DNA of 64,000 nt from Apophysomyces variabilis (lineage: Eukaryota; Mucoromycota; Mucoromycetes; Mucorales; Mucoraceae). The stretch spans positions 1,361,527 to 1,425,526 of the forward strand of contig MZZL01000409.1 of assembly GCA_002749535.1 (NCBI GenBank), given 5' to 3'. The notes beneath the pieces are model-generated. The model was not told the origin of the DNA. It made no database searches and saw nothing but the letters and a program-made list of their open reading frames with translations. The position numbers and the translations under genes are program-made. Positions 63,219 through 64,000 of the stretch are shown in pieces; positions within the stretch are counted from its first letter, which is position 1, and the number at the start of each line of letters is the position of its first letter.

Positions 63219-63935
63219 ATTCCGCATCCAAACCTAAACGTGTTTTCTGCTCACCCCCTTCCCATTTTAAAAACGAACTTACTTGTATTAGCTCTTTCGA
63301 TGGATATAAACTTTTTAATTCAATATAGATTCTCCCGCTCTTCATTGTACAGGTTTTTATCTTCCTAGTTTGCTACAAAAAGGCACTGCATTGCAAAGTA
63401 GGGTGTAGATTCCGTCCAAGGACTTGAATGCATCATATAAAAACTGATTATCACAGGTTAAGCATATAGCGTCCATCACTTTTAAAAAGTCTCTACCAAA
63501 CGCACAAACCACTGCTGAAAAAGCAGCTTAATTCCTTTAGTTCTTCTTCATCCGATATGCTTCGATATCATTTCCTTCTAAATGTCGTGAAAGACAGATA
63601 TTACCGCTTCCTGATCAGTACGTCTGATAGGCTATGCTGACAGTTTTAATGTTCGGTTTTCGGAACGTAATCATAAGCGCAGATATTTCATCCGAGGATA
63701 TTACGAGGCTCATTTCCATCAATACTATGCCTATGTTTTAGCTATTTAAAATTTGAATGCCTGTTGCTTTCCGTGATCAACTTGTATAGATTGATTTCAT
63801 CCTTTGTAGCGAAGAAAGCTTTGAGAAACCGTGATGTATATTGATAAGTTAACAGATACAAGAAATGAAGAAGCTATGTGCTCGCATTAATGATCAATCA
63901 TCAGTCAGATGACCTTGCTGCTTCCGAAGTTGGTG
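63219..63935. other. Intergenic after the P450 reductase
   Basis: 3' UTR region of the reductase followed by AT-rich sequence. No gene recognised. Confidence 0.5.
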
Positions 63936-64000
63936 TCCTGACAGCGGCAGCTACGGCGGCAGCGGCTACAGCGGCGGCGGCAGCGACAGAAGGCGATTGA
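63936..64000. repeat. GC-rich trinucleotide repeat at the window edge
   Basis: An imperfect (GGC/GCA/GCT)n tract at 63950-63985. In one plus frame it reads Gly-Ser-Tyr rich (SGSYGGSGYSGGGS), as in RNA-binding proteins, with CCTGACAG just before as a possible splice acceptor. In other frames on both strands it reads Ala-rich. Whether it is coding needs the sequence beyond the window. Confidence 0.45.

Overview
The window is nuclear DNA of an early-diverging fungus, most consistent with Mucoromycota (probably Mucorales). The sequence is AT-rich. Its genes are fungal/animal-type eukaryotic genes carrying many short GT-AG introns of about 44-110 nt, and intergenic regions are full of decayed transposons. 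I saw no bacterial operons, Shine-Dalgarno-led genes, CRISPR arrays or rRNA. The phylum assignment is inference from gene content, intron size and transposon families.

Layout. 1-6.7 kb is a transposon graveyard: a Helitron fragment at the left edge, a Tc1/mariner-like transposase relic, a 210-bp MITE, an integrase zinc-binding relic, a 17-bp-arm hairpin, and a broken Fanzor (eukaryotic TnpB-like) gene. 6.7-10.6 kb holds ERCC1 (+), a PX-domain AGC kinase (-) and a RAD51/XRCC2-like ATPase (-). 10.6-15.2 kb is repeats followed by a second, spliced Fanzor-family locus that keeps its RuvC-I motif. 15.5-22.4 kb has a subtilisin-like protease (+) convergent with ELP1 (-). 22.4-28.8 kb has a MIM1/TOM13-like outer-membrane protein (-) and a 3.1-kb Mutator-like element with long inverted ends. 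28.8-35.4 kb has the complete RNA polymerase II largest subunit RPB1 (+) and NAA50 (-). 35.4-45.4 kb is mostly empty apart from MITE copies and one PHD-finger gene (-). 45.4-55.9 kb is gene-dense: a membrane-anchored heme-thiolate peroxidase (+), PEX11 (+), NAA35/MAK10 (-), SF3A3/PRP9 (+) and a GT31-like/GT34 glycosyltransferase fusion (-). 56-60.6 kb holds decayed sequence and the third Fanzor relic. 60.97-63.2 kb is NADPH-cytochrome P450 reductase (+). The right edge is a GC-rich trinucleotide-repeat stretch.

How the genes relate. Most host genes are single-copy housekeeping functions: transcription (RPB1), tRNA wobble modification (ELP1), splicing (SF3A3), N-terminal acetylation (NAA50 of NatE/NatA and NAA35 of NatC), DNA repair (ERCC1, XRCC2-like), organelle biogenesis (MIM1, PEX11) and P450 electron supply. 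They are not an operon or cluster. The adjacency of a peroxidase to PEX11, and of two repair genes, may be chance.

The most unusual content is three loci of one Fanzor-like family. Together they show an N-terminal zinc knuckle, RuvC-I, a YQGRQR-containing helical segment, a basic tract, RuvC-II and a C-terminal zinc ribbon with RuvC-III. No copy is complete. Gene models were built by hand from splice signals and family knowledge, with no searches run, so exon edges carry an uncertainty of a few codons.
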